A DNA stretch of 19,192 nt from contig JAHFTG010000008.1 of assembly GCA_023269455.1 (NCBI GenBank), positions 1 through 19,192 on the forward strand, in the 5' to 3' direction. Of this stretch, positions 1-8,808 are shown one piece after another (position 1 is the stretch's first letter; each line of letters opens with the position of its first letter). The translations under genes were made by a program, and so were the position numbers. The notes below the pieces were generated by a model. That model was given only the letters and a program-made list of their open reading frames with translations. It ran no database searches and had not been told where the DNA came from. Origin of the DNA: Opitutaceae bacterium. Its GTDB lineage: Bacteria; Verrucomicrobiota; Verrucomicrobiia; Opitutales; Opitutaceae.

Positions 1-1641
<1,641 letters not shown>

Positions 1642-1666
1642 GAAGAAGCAACGGTAGGTCTTCACC

Positions 1667-1698
1667 AAAGGCGCGTCCCCAAAAGGCGCGCCTTTTTT
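1667..1698 (+). terminator. Rho-independent terminator of gyrA
   Basis: A perfect 9-bp stem, AAAGGCGCG (1667-1675) with CGCGCCTTT (1687-1695), encloses an 11-nt loop and runs into a T tract ending at 1698. It starts 25 bases after the gyrA stop codon. Confidence 0.9.
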
Positions 1699-1720
1699 AT
1701 GCTGATAATCTGCGATCCGT

Positions 1721-1755
1721 CTACTCGCTACTCACTACACACTACCCGCTACTTC
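1721..1755. repeat. Five tandem 7-bp units of form CTACNNN
   Basis: Five consecutive heptamers each begin with CTAC and end in three variable bases (TCG, TCA, ACA, CCG, TTC). They lie 23 bases after the gyrA terminator. The rest of 1699-2005 shows no gene or clear promoter. The array may be an interspersed simple repeat. Confidence 0.6.
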
Positions 1756-1947
1756 TCGGCGGCGCCTCTGACTTGCAGCTTGATTCGCCGCCTTGAACCT
1801 GTCCCGCTCACCCCAGCATGAGGATTCCCTTATCCCACGCAGTGCAGGACTTACGCAGGCCGCAGTGCCTTCGTAGGAATTTCCATTCAGCCACAGATAC
1901 AAATAGCCATCATCTAGGTCTTGAAGCTGCGTAATGTAACATGTTCT

Positions 1948-1961
1948 GACCTGCCCTCATT
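1948..1961. repeat. Left copy of the short inverted repeat flanking the ATPase gene
   Basis: On the minus strand this reads AATGAGGGCAGGTC. It is the inverted, imperfect counterpart of 3491-3504 and ends 44 bases before the ATPase start codon. No target-site duplication was seen. Confidence 0.3.
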
Positions 1962-2005
1962 TTCTGAATCGATCATTAAATTACTCACCAAAAAATTTAT
2001 CTAAA

Positions 2006-3475
2006 ATGAGCGCACCAATCATTTCATTAAATCAAATCGACGGGAAAAAACTCTTCGGCAGTGAAAATGCAGACCTAGAAGATGCGGAACTTTTCGAATC
2101 ATATTCCTTAGACAAGACATCGTTTTTAGACATCTATAATCCCAAACGAAAAATAGGGCTTTTATGCGCTTATAAAGGATGCGGAAAATCCGCAGTATTA
2201 AGATTGATAAGCAACAAATTCAAGTCTCCCGAACTAGCAATCGTAGTCAAAATAGCAGCCCAGGAGTATTCCCCCGATATAGATAGCTCAGACCCTGCCG
2301 ACTGGATGAAAGGCTGGCGCAAAATATTCTTACGCCAGATCGCTAGCGAAATCGGCGCATCTATCAAAGCAGCCTATAGCGACGACTCCACCCACCTTGT
2401 TGAAGTTGCCGAAAACTACGGCTTTAGGAATTCAAATATAGTAGGCTACATCACCAAAAGAGTCTCCGAAAAATACCAATTATCAAAGACACCACTCTCG
2501 CTAGAGGAAGGCATCAACAAAAGAATCGAAAGATACTTGTCCGACAAAGACATACCCGTCTGGCTTTTAATCGATGACGTAGACCTAAACTTCAGAAATG
2601 AGCCTAAAATAAAGGCTAAAATCGTAGGTTTCCTCAATGCAATAAAATCCCTCTCAACCCAGATACCAGATCTAAGAATTAGATCCACAATACGTCCCAA
2701 CATATGGGCAATTTTAGCAGAGGAATATGACTCCGTAAATCAACTAAAAGAATTCAGAATAAATCTCGATTGGTCAGATCAAGACATCAAAGACCTTCTT
2801 CAAAAACGTGTTTCGAGTTTTTACGATAGAACTGGCGTGAGATTCACACCAACAACAACAGACAAAGGACGTGGGTGGATAAAATGCGTGTTTCACGACC
2901 CAATGAATTGGGGCAAATCAGAACGCGCCCCACATGTTGTCCTAGACACGCTTTCACGTAATAGACCTCGCTGGCTCATAGAACTCTGCAAACTTGCCCT
3001 AGAAACGGCTAAGGCAAATAAGCACACATTGATCGGACTCGATGATATAGAAGTGAACCTACCCGAATTCGGAGCAGCGCGAATTGTTGACACGGTTGCC
3101 GAATATTCAAGTGAATGCCCATCCATTTCTCCGCTTATCAATTGTTTTTCGGGCCAAGAAAAAACATGGACCCACGAAGGCCTAGAAAATTTTATAAAAA
3201 AGAGCGTGCTGGAACTATTACCGCTTAAAATACATGGCATAACAGGAAAGCCAACAGCCAAAAATGTCATAAAATTCTTATACTACATAGGCTTTCTTTC
3301 GTGCAGAATAGATAATGATGATGGCTCATATGAGCATAAAACATTTATAGATAATCCAACTTTTTTATCAACTAATTTTACGACAAAAACTTTCCATACT
3401 TGGGAGATACATCCCGTATTTGTCGAAGGACTTGGAATGACACATCGAAGCCCAGTTAAGCGAATAAAGCTATAA
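2006..3475 (+). CDS. AT-rich P-loop ATPase, resembling the Sll1717 family
   Basis: A 489-residue predicted cytoplasmic NTPase. The Walker A-like motif AYKGCGKS is at residues 55-62, with Ala in place of the usual first Gly. A Walker B motif WLLIDDVD is at 186-193. Residues 226-234 (RSTIRPNIW) and 317-335 (around RNRPRWLIELCK) have the layout I associate with Sll1717-type P-loop ATPases. No nuclease, membrane or other effector domain is recognisable in the C-terminal 150 residues. The gene is far richer in A and T than gyrA and ptsN (many AAA, AAT, ATA and TTT codons), which suggests transfer. It stands alone, with no partner within 100 bases. The ATG at 2006 lacks a clear Shine-Dalgarno sequence. 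Its role is unknown. A defence role is only a guess from the family's usual genomic company. The family call comes from motif recognition, not a search. Confidence 0.8.
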   Translation: MSAPIISLNQIDGKKLFGSENADLEDAELFESYSLDKTSFLDIYNPKRKIGLLCAYKGCGKSAVLRLISNKFKSPELAIVVKIAAQEYSPDIDSSDPADWMKGWRKIFLRQIASEIGASIKAAYSDDSTHLVEVAENYGFRNSNIVGYITKRVSEKYQLSKTPLSLEEGINKRIERYLSDKDIPVWLLIDDVDLNFRNEPKIKAKIVGFLNAIKSLSTQIPDLRIRSTIRPNIWAILAEEYDSVNQLKEFRINLDWSDQDIKDLLQKRVSSFYDRTGVRFTPTTTDKGRGWIKCVFHDPMNWGKSERAPHVVLDTLSRNRPRWLIELCKLALETAKANKHTLIGLDDIEVNLPEFGAARIVDTVAEYSSECPSISPLINCFSGQEKTWTHEGLENFIKKSVLELLPLKIHGITGKPTAKNVIKFLYYIGFLSCRIDNDDGSYEHKTFIDNPTFLSTNFTTKTFHTWEIHPVFVEGLGMTHRSPVKRIKL

Positions 3476-3490
3476 AAGCGAAGCCGAACC

Positions 3491-3504
3491 AATGGGGTCA
3501 GGCC
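3491..3504. repeat. Right copy of a short imperfect inverted repeat flanking the ATPase gene
   Basis: AATGGGGTCAGGCC at 3491-3504 matches the reverse complement of 1948-1961 (AATGAGGGCAGGTC) at 11 of 14 positions. The two copies bracket the AT-rich ATPase gene. The GGGGTCAGG core resembles REP-like motifs near transposase remnants, from memory and unverified. Confidence 0.3.
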
Positions 3505-3559
3505 GAGTATTGTTGTATTTCAACTCATTTCGCAGGAGTAAGCCCGCTTTTACTGACTT

Positions 3560-3565
3560 TATAAC
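3560..3565 (+). promoter_or_regulatory. Possible -10 box for the YbjQ-family gene
   Basis: TATAAC matches the bacterial -10 consensus at five of six positions and lies 17 bases before the ATG at 3583. No convincing -35 box is present. If it is real, the leader would be very short. Confidence 0.25.
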
Positions 3566-3582
3566 ATCAACCACACCAACCC

Positions 3583-3909
3583 ATGCTCGCATCCACCACG
3601 TTTGACATTCCCGGCCATGAAATCACCGAGCATCGCGGCTTGGTGCGCGGCATCATCGTCCGCTCACCCACCATTTCCCAAGGTATCCTCGGCGGGCTCA
3701 GCAATATCATCGGCGGTAAAATCGGCGCCTACACCAAGATGTGCGAACAGACCCGCTCGCAGGCCTACGACGACATGGTCCAGCACGCCCTACAACTAGG
3801 GGCCAACGCCATCATCGGCATCCGCTACGACGCCTCCTCCGTCGAACCCCGCGGCGGCGCCGTCGAAGTCCTCTGCTACGGCACCGCCGTCCTCGCGCGA
3901 AAGAAATAA
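3583..3909 (+). CDS. YbjQ / UPF0145 family protein
   Basis: A 108-residue protein that spans the whole YbjQ (UPF0145, DUF74) fold, whose members are about 105 residues. It opens with a beta strand (STTFDIPGHEI), continues with the RGLVRGIIVRS strand and a Gly-rich turn (GGLSNIIGGKIGAY). A helix follows (TRSQAYDDMVQHALQLGANA), and then the conserved IIGIRYDASSV strand. The family forms pentamers and is annotated as putative heavy-metal binding. Its physiological role is unsettled. There is no signal peptide. The GC content is high, like the core genes and unlike the ATPase before it. The gene appears to stand alone, with a low-GC lipoprotein gene 122 bases downstream. A second, overlapping frame here is a shadow. 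Confidence 0.88.
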   Translation: MLASTTFDIPGHEITEHRGLVRGIIVRSPTISQGILGGLSNIIGGKIGAYTKMCEQTRSQAYDDMVQHALQLGANAIIGIRYDASSVEPRGGAVEVLCYGTAVLARKK

Positions 3910-4031
3910 ACACCGGCCCACGATAAATCCTACTATTACCAATCCTCTATTCTGGCGGAGCCGACTCAGGGCCAAATAAAACAATGCCCAACGTTCGGTA
4001 AAATCCACCGACTTCCCCCAATCCCACCCAA

Positions 4032-4556
4032 ATGAAACTTAAGAAAATACTGATTGCTGAAATACTGCTTTTAATCGCGCTGTTTGCGCTGTCGGGATGT
4101 ATTGGCGTAAAGAATCCACCCAGAGATTCTGGTAATATAAGCCTCCTGGATCTTCCGATTAAGACTTACCATGTTGATTACGGCGATCTGTGGATTGGAA
4201 AAAATGTGAATCAACGAAAGGTCTACCTGCATAAAAATCAAATCACCGATTATTTTTTCGCCCATGCATCCAGTAGAATAGTTTTTGATATTCCGGAAGG
4301 AGTTAAGAGTTTTAACGCGTGGGGAGTTCGGCCGCATGGAGATGAGGCCGTGGTCGTTGGTTCTTGGTGCTATATTATCAAGATTGACGGCAAGGAAGCA
4401 TTCCATTCTCGCGCCTTATCAGAATATAAAAATTCCGAGGTTCCGATTAACGTCCAAATTCCAACTGGAGCCAAAGTGATCGAGTTGATCGTGGATAATA
4501 TGCACAATGGTTTTTGTGATCATTCCATTTGGGCCGTGCCAGTTTTTAGAAAATAA
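4032..4556 (+). CDS. Lipoprotein with an NPCBM/NEW2-like carbohydrate-binding domain
   Basis: A 174-residue protein with a lipoprotein signal: basic MKLKK, a hydrophobic stretch 6-20, then the lipobox LSGC with Cys23 as the predicted acylated residue. Residues 50-172 fit the NPCBM/NEW2 pattern. FFAHASSRIVFDIP (75-88) corresponds to the usual GIGAHANSEIVYDL segment. A core strand SWCYIIKIDGKEAF follows, and the domain ends in CDHSIWAVPVF (162-172). NPCBM domains usually sit beside glycosidases, but no catalytic domain is present, so the protein probably binds a glycan or has a structural role at the envelope. Its base composition is clearly lower in GC than the flanking core genes, which suggests separate acquisition. 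No promoter or Shine-Dalgarno sequence is evident. The start is set by the signal peptide. Confidence 0.75.
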   Translation: MKLKKILIAEILLLIALFALSGCIGVKNPPRDSGNISLLDLPIKTYHVDYGDLWIGKNVNQRKVYLHKNQITDYFFAHASSRIVFDIPEGVKSFNAWGVRPHGDEAVVVGSWCYIIKIDGKEAFHSRALSEYKNSEVPINVQIPTGAKVIELIVDNMHNGFCDHSIWAVPVFRK

Positions 4557-4557
4557 T

Positions 4558-4579
4558 ACCGCCCGAGCCAAGGGGCGGT
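4558..4579 (+). terminator. Possible terminator hairpin after the lipoprotein gene
   Basis: A perfect 7-bp stem, ACCGCCC (4558-4564) with GGGCGGT (4573-4579), encloses an 8-nt loop and starts one base after the stop codon. There is no T tract, so intrinsic termination is uncertain. Confidence 0.4.
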
Positions 4580-4853
4580 CAGGCCTCTCCGTCGTCACGA
4601 CTTTCTTCCTGCTCACCAAAAACGCCAACGACATCCAGCGGCGAAAAATACGCGAGACGATCAGTGACGCCAAGGTCCGCGCGTCGGACCATTAATTCGC
4701 CCTTCAGCCGAGGCGAGCCACCATATGATTGGTATTCGGGCAAGGCGACCAAGGTGGATGCGCGGCCCATCAGCCCGTGCGCCAAGGCCACGCCAGCCAA
4801 ACTTGGGTTTCGGCCTCACCCTACAAAGCGTCGGATTATTTTGAAGACAGCGC
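4580..4853. other. Stretch with no recognised gene
   Basis: Several short overlapping frames exist on both strands, and none has recognisable domain content. One plus-strand frame ends in YKASDYFEDSA before a stop at 4855-4857, but it is interrupted by TGA at 4726. It could be the decayed end of a gene. Confidence 0.4.
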
Positions 4854-5069
4854 CTAAGCGGTGAACTCCAAGTGCGGATGGCGGTAGCGTTTTTCTTGGA
4901 TCGCGATAAGCTCGGCTTCCGCTTCGAGCCAGATGGCTTTGTCACAGTTCTTTGGGCAGCCTTGTTCCTCCCAAAGTTGTCGGGCGCGACAGGCGATGTC
5001 TTCATAACTGACCACGTGCTGACCGAGTGGATCCTCACTCAAAAGCAAATGACGGGACGATGTATTCAT
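4854..5069 (-). CDS. Small DUF2934-family protein
   Basis: A 71-residue protein starting MNTSSRHLLL and ending HLEFTA. Residues 22-54 match the DUF2934 pattern: a short helix (YEDIACRARQLWEEQG), a polar turn (CPKNCD), then a Trp-containing acidic helix (AIWLEAEAEL). Such proteins are small and soluble, common in Verrucomicrobia and several other phyla, and have no established function. The frame stays open far upstream to 5360, but that part lacks domain content. The ATG at 5069 gives a normal family length. A possible purine-rich site (GAGAG) lies about 15 bases upstream of it. The gene is isolated and faces away from the ptsN run. Confidence 0.72.
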   Translation of the reverse strand: MNTSSRHLLLSEDPLGQHVVSYEDIACRARQLWEEQGCPKNCDKAIWLEAEAELIAIQEKRYRHPHLEFTA

Positions 5070-5100
5070 GGCGGGTATTCTCTCATTTTGGGGTGCCTGC

Positions 5101-5106
5101 ATTGTA
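5101..5106 (-). promoter_or_regulatory. Possible -10 box for the DUF2934 gene
   Basis: On the minus strand this reads TACAAT, which matches TATAAT at five of six positions and lies 31 bases before the start codon. No good -35 hexamer is found at standard spacing. Confidence 0.25.
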
Positions 5107-5390
5107 AACATTTCACACAGCGGTCGCTCCTTGCTTTGGCCAACGGGCAACCACGAAAAGCGAAGCGGCTGAACAACTGAAGGGGTGGCCGTTTTGCTCT
5201 CTGTAAAACGTGCCTCATTCCGGCAGAAAAGCGACCCAAGACCGCCGTAATCCAAGCGTAGTAGCGTGGCTGTTTTAGCCCATGCAATACCCGTAAATAT
5301 CCGCAAAAAAACAACCCGCGCCACGGGAACATCTTCCCAACCCCGAAGGACGAAACGCAACGCCTGCCCGACTTCATGCTTTTTGCACCC

Positions 5391-5483
5391 ATGAAACTAT
5401 ATCCCTGCCTCTCTGCTCTCATCATCACGGTTTCGGCCTTGGCCCAAAGCGCACCCGACGCCACCTTCCCTGCCAAACCGTAG
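5391..5483 (+). pseudogene. Signal peptide followed by an early stop; remnant of a secreted-protein gene
   Basis: An ATG at 5391 opens a 30-residue frame that stops at TAG 5481-5483. The translation begins MKLYPCLSALIITVSALAQ, which is a textbook Sec signal peptide: Lys near the start, a hydrophobic core, and an ALA-Q signal peptidase I site. Only 11 residues follow (QSAPDATFPAKP region) before the stop. No continuation was found in the other two frames downstream. It is probably the surviving 5' end of a decayed exported-protein gene, though a real microprotein is possible. Apart from it, 5107-5659 holds no recognised gene. A small inverted repeat (CGTTTT 5190-5195 with AAAACG 5205-5210) is also present there. 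Confidence 0.4.
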
Positions 5484-5659
5484 CCTAGGATGCGGCCCGA
5501 AATCGCAGCGGCCTGAAAAGCCGGGGGAATTGCGCAACGCAGGCATGTCACATCATTGGCACCCGATTTTCCCTCGCTGCCCGCAATCGACGCTTGCCAA
5601 TCAATTTTTCCGGGCGTGAGGTTTCCTCCTCCCCTCGTCAACCTGCATCCTCCGTTCGC

Positions 5660-6136
5660 ATGGCCGGCCGCCTCTCCAAACTTCTCGACCCTTCCCGCAT
5701 CACGCTAAACGTGCAGAGCACGAAGCGGACGGTTGCCCTCAACGAAGTCGCCCGCCTCCTCGACGGACATCCCGACGTCACGAATTTCCAGGGTTTCTAC
5801 AACGAGCTGCTCGCCCGCGAACGCCTCGACACCACCTGTCTGGGCAACGAAATCGCCCTGCCCCACGCCCGCACCGAACACGTCCAGAAGATCGTCATGG
5901 CGGTGGGCCGCAGCACCCCCGGCATCCACTTCGAAAACAGCAATCAGAACGTCCGCCTCATGTTCGTCCTCGCCACGCCGAAATCCAATCCGGGCGACTA
6001 TCTCCAAGTGGTGAGCGCCCTCTGCAAGATTTTCAAAGACCCCGCCAATCGCGAGGCGCTGATGACGGCCTCGACCCCGGAGCAGTTCGTGCAAGCCATC
6101 GTCGCCGCCGAGGAAAAACTGCTCGCCCCGGCCTGA
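5660..6136 (+). CDS. ptsN: PTS system EIIA component, PtsN-like (nitrogen-type/fructose-type EIIA)
   Basis: A 158-residue protein equivalent to one complete EIIA type-2 domain, close to the length of PtsN proteins. The phosphorylated histidine is His69 in GNEIALPHAR. The preceding helix (YNELLARERLDTTCLGNE) and the following strand (VRLMFVLATP) are in family order. It starts SRITLNVQSTKRTVALNEVARLL, typical of PtsN. EIIA(Ntr) proteins accept phosphate from EI/NPr and mostly act as regulators rather than sugar transporters. The frame extends back to a TTG at 5594, but those 22 residues are not conserved-looking, so the ATG at 5660 is preferred. It heads a same-strand run with two CorA genes and a HAD hydrolase. 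A link between EIIA and ion transport is inference. Confidence 0.9.
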   Translation: MAGRLSKLLDPSRITLNVQSTKRTVALNEVARLLDGHPDVTNFQGFYNELLARERLDTTCLGNEIALPHARTEHVQKIVMAVGRSTPGIHFENSNQNVRLMFVLATPKSNPGDYLQVVSALCKIFKDPANREALMTASTPEQFVQAIVAAEEKLLAPA

Positions 6137-6201
6137 GTTAACCGCCTCCCCGCAGCGCGGTCTTGGCAAACGCAGATGCGCCCCGCACGCTGGTTCTGCG
6201 C

Positions 6202-7170
6202 ATGATCCACTCGTTTATCTTCAGCGACGGAAAACTCGTCGGTCGCGATCTCGAAACCGAGGCGCTCCGCCTCGTGCGCGGCGACAAAGGCCTCACCCTC
6301 TGGGTCGATCTGGACAATCCCACCGACGAGGAAATCAGGACCGTCCTCACGGATATTTTTCAGTTTCACCCGCTCGCCATCGAGGACTGCGTCACGCCCA
6401 GCCCGCTGCCCAAGATCGACGATTACGAGGACTATCTGTTCCTCGTCATGCACGCGGTGGACTTCACCCGCACCGACAAGTTCAACACCACCGAACTCGA
6501 TCTGTTTCTCGGCAAGGACTACCTCGTCACGTTTCACCGCACGCCGCTCAAATCCGTCCCGCTGGTCATGGACCGCTGCGTGAAGGCCACCGGCGTGATC
6601 GCGCGCGGCCCCGACCGCATCGCCCACATGGTGCTCGATGCGATGGTGGAAAACTTCAAACCCGTGACCGACGAACTCCGCGCCGAACTGGAGGAAATCG
6701 AGGAGACCGTCCTTTCGCGCGATTCCAAGCACCTCATCCCCGAACTGCTGCACGTCCGCACCGACATCGCCCACTTGCGTCAGATCATCCGCCCGCAACG
6801 CGACCTCGTCTCCCGCCTCGCGCACGGCGAAAGCAAGATCATCCGCGCGATCATGCTCCCGTATTTCCGCGACTTGCGCGACGACCTCATCCGCATCGAC
6901 GAAATGACCGCCGGCTTCGCCGACCAGTTGCTCATCTCGTTCGACCTGTATCTGAGCAAGTCCGACTACGAGGCCAACCAAGGCATCAAGACTCTCACCG
7001 CCCTCACCGTGCTCACGTTGCCCGCCACGCTCATCAGCACGTGGTATGGCATGAACTTCGAGCACATGCCCGAGCTCAAATCGCCCCTCGGTTATCCCGT
7101 GATCATCGTCCTCACGCTCGTCCTGACCGCCCTCACCTGGCTGTGGTGCAAGCGCCAGCGCTGGATCTGA
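6202..7170 (+). CDS. corA: CorA-family divalent metal transporter, first copy
   Basis: CorA proteins are homopentameric inner-membrane channels for Mg2+ and sometimes Co2+, Ni2+ or Zn2+. This 322-residue protein has the large N-terminal cytoplasmic domain (FHPLAIEDC; DDYEDYLFLVMHAV; ELDLFLGKDYLVTFH) and a long helix with RQIIRPQRDL. Near the C-terminus come two membrane helices, about residues 262-281 and 300-316, with the YGMN selectivity motif at 282-285 and FEHMPEL in the loop. It ends in a basic tail. A TTG at 6163 would add 13 residues. The ATG at 6202 is chosen because its MIHSFIFSDGKLVG aligns with the start of the next gene. It lies 65 bases after ptsN and 10 bases before a paralogue. 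Confidence 0.92.
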   Translation: MIHSFIFSDGKLVGRDLETEALRLVRGDKGLTLWVDLDNPTDEEIRTVLTDIFQFHPLAIEDCVTPSPLPKIDDYEDYLFLVMHAVDFTRTDKFNTTELDLFLGKDYLVTFHRTPLKSVPLVMDRCVKATGVIARGPDRIAHMVLDAMVENFKPVTDELRAELEEIEETVLSRDSKHLIPELLHVRTDIAHLRQIIRPQRDLVSRLAHGESKIIRAIMLPYFRDLRDDLIRIDEMTAGFADQLLISFDLYLSKSDYEANQGIKTLTALTVLTLPATLISTWYGMNFEHMPELKSPLGYPVIIVLTLVLTALTWLWCKRQRWI

Positions 7171-7180
7171 ACCGCGCGCC

Positions 7181-8152
7181 ATGATCACCACTCTCGTCTA
7201 TCGCGACCACAAGCTCGCCGGGCACAATCCGCCCGCCGAGTCCCTCGCCGCCCTCCGACAGGAAGCGGGCGTGATGCTCTGGATCGATCTCAGCCAGCCC
7301 ACGCCGGAGGAAGTCGCGGCGATCCTGGAAAAACTGTTCGGTTTTCACCCGCTCACCATCGAGGACTGCGTCAACGACAGCCCGTTCCCGAAACTGGAAA
7401 ACTACGACGACTACCTCTACCTCGTGGCCCACGCCATCGACTACTCGCCCGAGACGCGGTTCACCACTGCGGAACTCGATCTGTTTCTCGGCCCCAACTA
7501 CCTCGTCACCTATCACCGCCTCCCGATGAAGCCGGTGCAGGTCGTCATCGACCGTTGCCTGCGCGCGCCCGCCACCCTCGTGCGCGGCCCCGACCGCCTC
7601 GCGCATCACCTGCTCGACGGACTCGTGGAAGGCTGCAAACCCGCGCTCACCGCGCTGCGCGCCGAGGTTGATCGCGTGGAAGACGGCGTGTTGCGCCACA
7701 TCTCCGCCGACGAGCTTTTCCCCCTGGTGGTCGCCCTCCGCAAAGATCTCTCGCGCCTGCGCCAACTCGTCCGCCCGCAGCGCGAAGTCATCGTCGAGCT
7801 CACCCAGGGCAAGACGAAGCTCATCCGCCCCCTCCTGCTCCCCTACCTGCGCGACATCGGCGACGACCTGGCCCGCGTCGAGACTCAGGCCGCCGCCTGG
7901 GCCGAACAACTCATCCTGTCGTTCCGCATCTACCTCAACAAATCCGGCTTCGAGGCCAACCAAGGCATCAAGGTCATCACCGGCATCACCGCGCTCACGC
8001 TCCCGCCGCTGCTGATCGGCGGATGGTTCGGCATGAACTTCGAGCGCATGAACGAACTCCACTCATCCCTGGGCTACCCGCTGGCGGTCGCCGTGACGCT
8101 TGCGAGCATGGCCGGCATGCTCGTCTTCATGCGCAAGAAACGCTGGATATAG
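7181..8152 (+). CDS. corA: CorA-family divalent metal transporter, second copy
   Basis: A 323-residue paralogue of the preceding gene, colinear along its whole length: FHPLTIEDC, NYDDYLYLVAHAI, ELDLFLGPNYLVTYH, RQLVRPQREV, ANQGIKV, then FGMN at residues 283-286 followed by FERMNELHSSLGYP. Both end in a basic KRQRWI/KKRWI-type tail. The family forms inner-membrane metal-uptake channels. The copies differ at many positions in both cytoplasmic and loop residues, so this is an old duplication, and the pair could form separate or mixed pentamers. Ten bases separate it from the first copy and 11 from the HAD gene, so it is probably cotranscribed. The aromatic residue before GMN differs (Tyr in copy 1, Phe here). 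Which metal each copy carries cannot be told from sequence alone. Confidence 0.93.
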   Translation: MITTLVYRDHKLAGHNPPAESLAALRQEAGVMLWIDLSQPTPEEVAAILEKLFGFHPLTIEDCVNDSPFPKLENYDDYLYLVAHAIDYSPETRFTTAELDLFLGPNYLVTYHRLPMKPVQVVIDRCLRAPATLVRGPDRLAHHLLDGLVEGCKPALTALRAEVDRVEDGVLRHISADELFPLVVALRKDLSRLRQLVRPQREVIVELTQGKTKLIRPLLLPYLRDIGDDLARVETQAAAWAEQLILSFRIYLNKSGFEANQGIKVITGITALTLPPLLIGGWFGMNFERMNELHSSLGYPLAVAVTLASMAGMLVFMRKKRWI

Positions 8153-8163
8153 TCCGACCGGCA

Positions 8164-8808
8164 ATGCTACGCGCCCTCATCTTCGATTTCGACGGACTCA
8201 TCGTGGACACCGAAACGTCGGCCATCGACGCCTGGGCCTGCCTTCACGAAGAAGACAACGTGCCCTTCCGGCGCGCGCACATGCACGCCATCATCGGCCA
8301 TGCCGACACGCCCCACGACCCGTGGATTCACTATGCCGCCGATGTCAGCCGCGCCGCCCTTGAAACGCGCTACCGCCGCGCAGCCCGCGAGATGACTTTG
8401 GCCGCACCCGTGCTCCCCGGTGTCCGCAAATTGATCGACACCGCGCGCGCCGCCGGACTCCGCCTCGCCGTCGCCTCCAACTCCAGCCACGCCCACGTTG
8501 ACCACCACCTCGCTCATCGCGGCCTGCTCGCCCTCTTCGATCACGTCGCCTGCCGCGACGATGTCGCCCACGGCAAACCCGAGCCCGACGTGTATCTCGC
8601 CGCGCTGCGCGGCCTGGGCGTCGATGCGAGCGAGACGATAGCCTTCGAGGATTCCGTCCCCGGCCATGAGGCGGCTTACCGGGCCGGGCTGCGGGTCGTC
8701 GTGGCCCCCAATCCCTCGACCGCCCATTTTAAATTTCCTCACGCCGCGTGGCAGGTTCCTTCACTCGCCGACGTCTCCCTCCCCGCGCTGCAAGCCCGCT
8801 TCGCCTGA
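8164..8808 (+). CDS. HAD-superfamily hydrolase, phosphoglycolate phosphatase/beta-phosphoglucomutase-like
   Basis: A 214-residue predicted cytoplasmic phosphatase or phosphomutase. Motif I is DFDG, with nucleophile Asp8 and Asp10. A helical cap domain spans about 17-80. Motif II is VASNSS (103-108), the motif III Lys is Lys138 in HGKPEPDVY, and motif IV is FEDSVPG with Glu162 and Asp163. The DGLIVDTE start and EDSVPG end are typical of subfamily IA with a small helical cap. The frame is open to 8023, inside corA, but homology starts at the ATG at 8164, 11 bases after the corA stop. It is the last gene of the plus-strand run. Its stop abuts the stop of the convergent exonuclease gene with no spacer. 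A 5-bp inverted repeat (GCCTG/CAGGC, 8803-8819) overlaps both stops. The substrate is unknown. Confidence 0.88.
   Translation: MLRALIFDFDGLIVDTETSAIDAWACLHEEDNVPFRRAHMHAIIGHADTPHDPWIHYAADVSRAALETRYRRAAREMTLAAPVLPGVRKLIDTARAAGLRLAVASNSSHAHVDHHLAHRGLLALFDHVACRDDVAHGKPEPDVYLAALRGLGVDASETIAFEDSVPGHEAAYRAGLRVVVAPNPSTAHFKFPHAAWQVPSLADVSLPALQARFA

Noticed and set aside
1890..1915. CCACAGATACAAATAG-like stretch as a fourth inverted-repeat element
   Set aside because: It looks like a single degraded unit with no inverted partner nearby.
4854..5360. 168-residue reading of the DUF2934 gene starting at 5360
   Set aside because: Only the last 71 residues have family content. The upstream part has no recognisable domain and the ATG at 5069 gives a normal family length.
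5066..5641. 191-residue minus-strand frame over the gene-poor stretch
   Set aside because: It has no domain content, uses unlikely composition and overlaps the signal-peptide ORF antisense.
5998..8062. Long minus-strand frames opposite the corA genes
   Set aside because: The Asp/Glu/Val/Gly-rich translations are the typical antisense shadow of GC-rich coding DNA. The plus strand carries clear CorA motifs.
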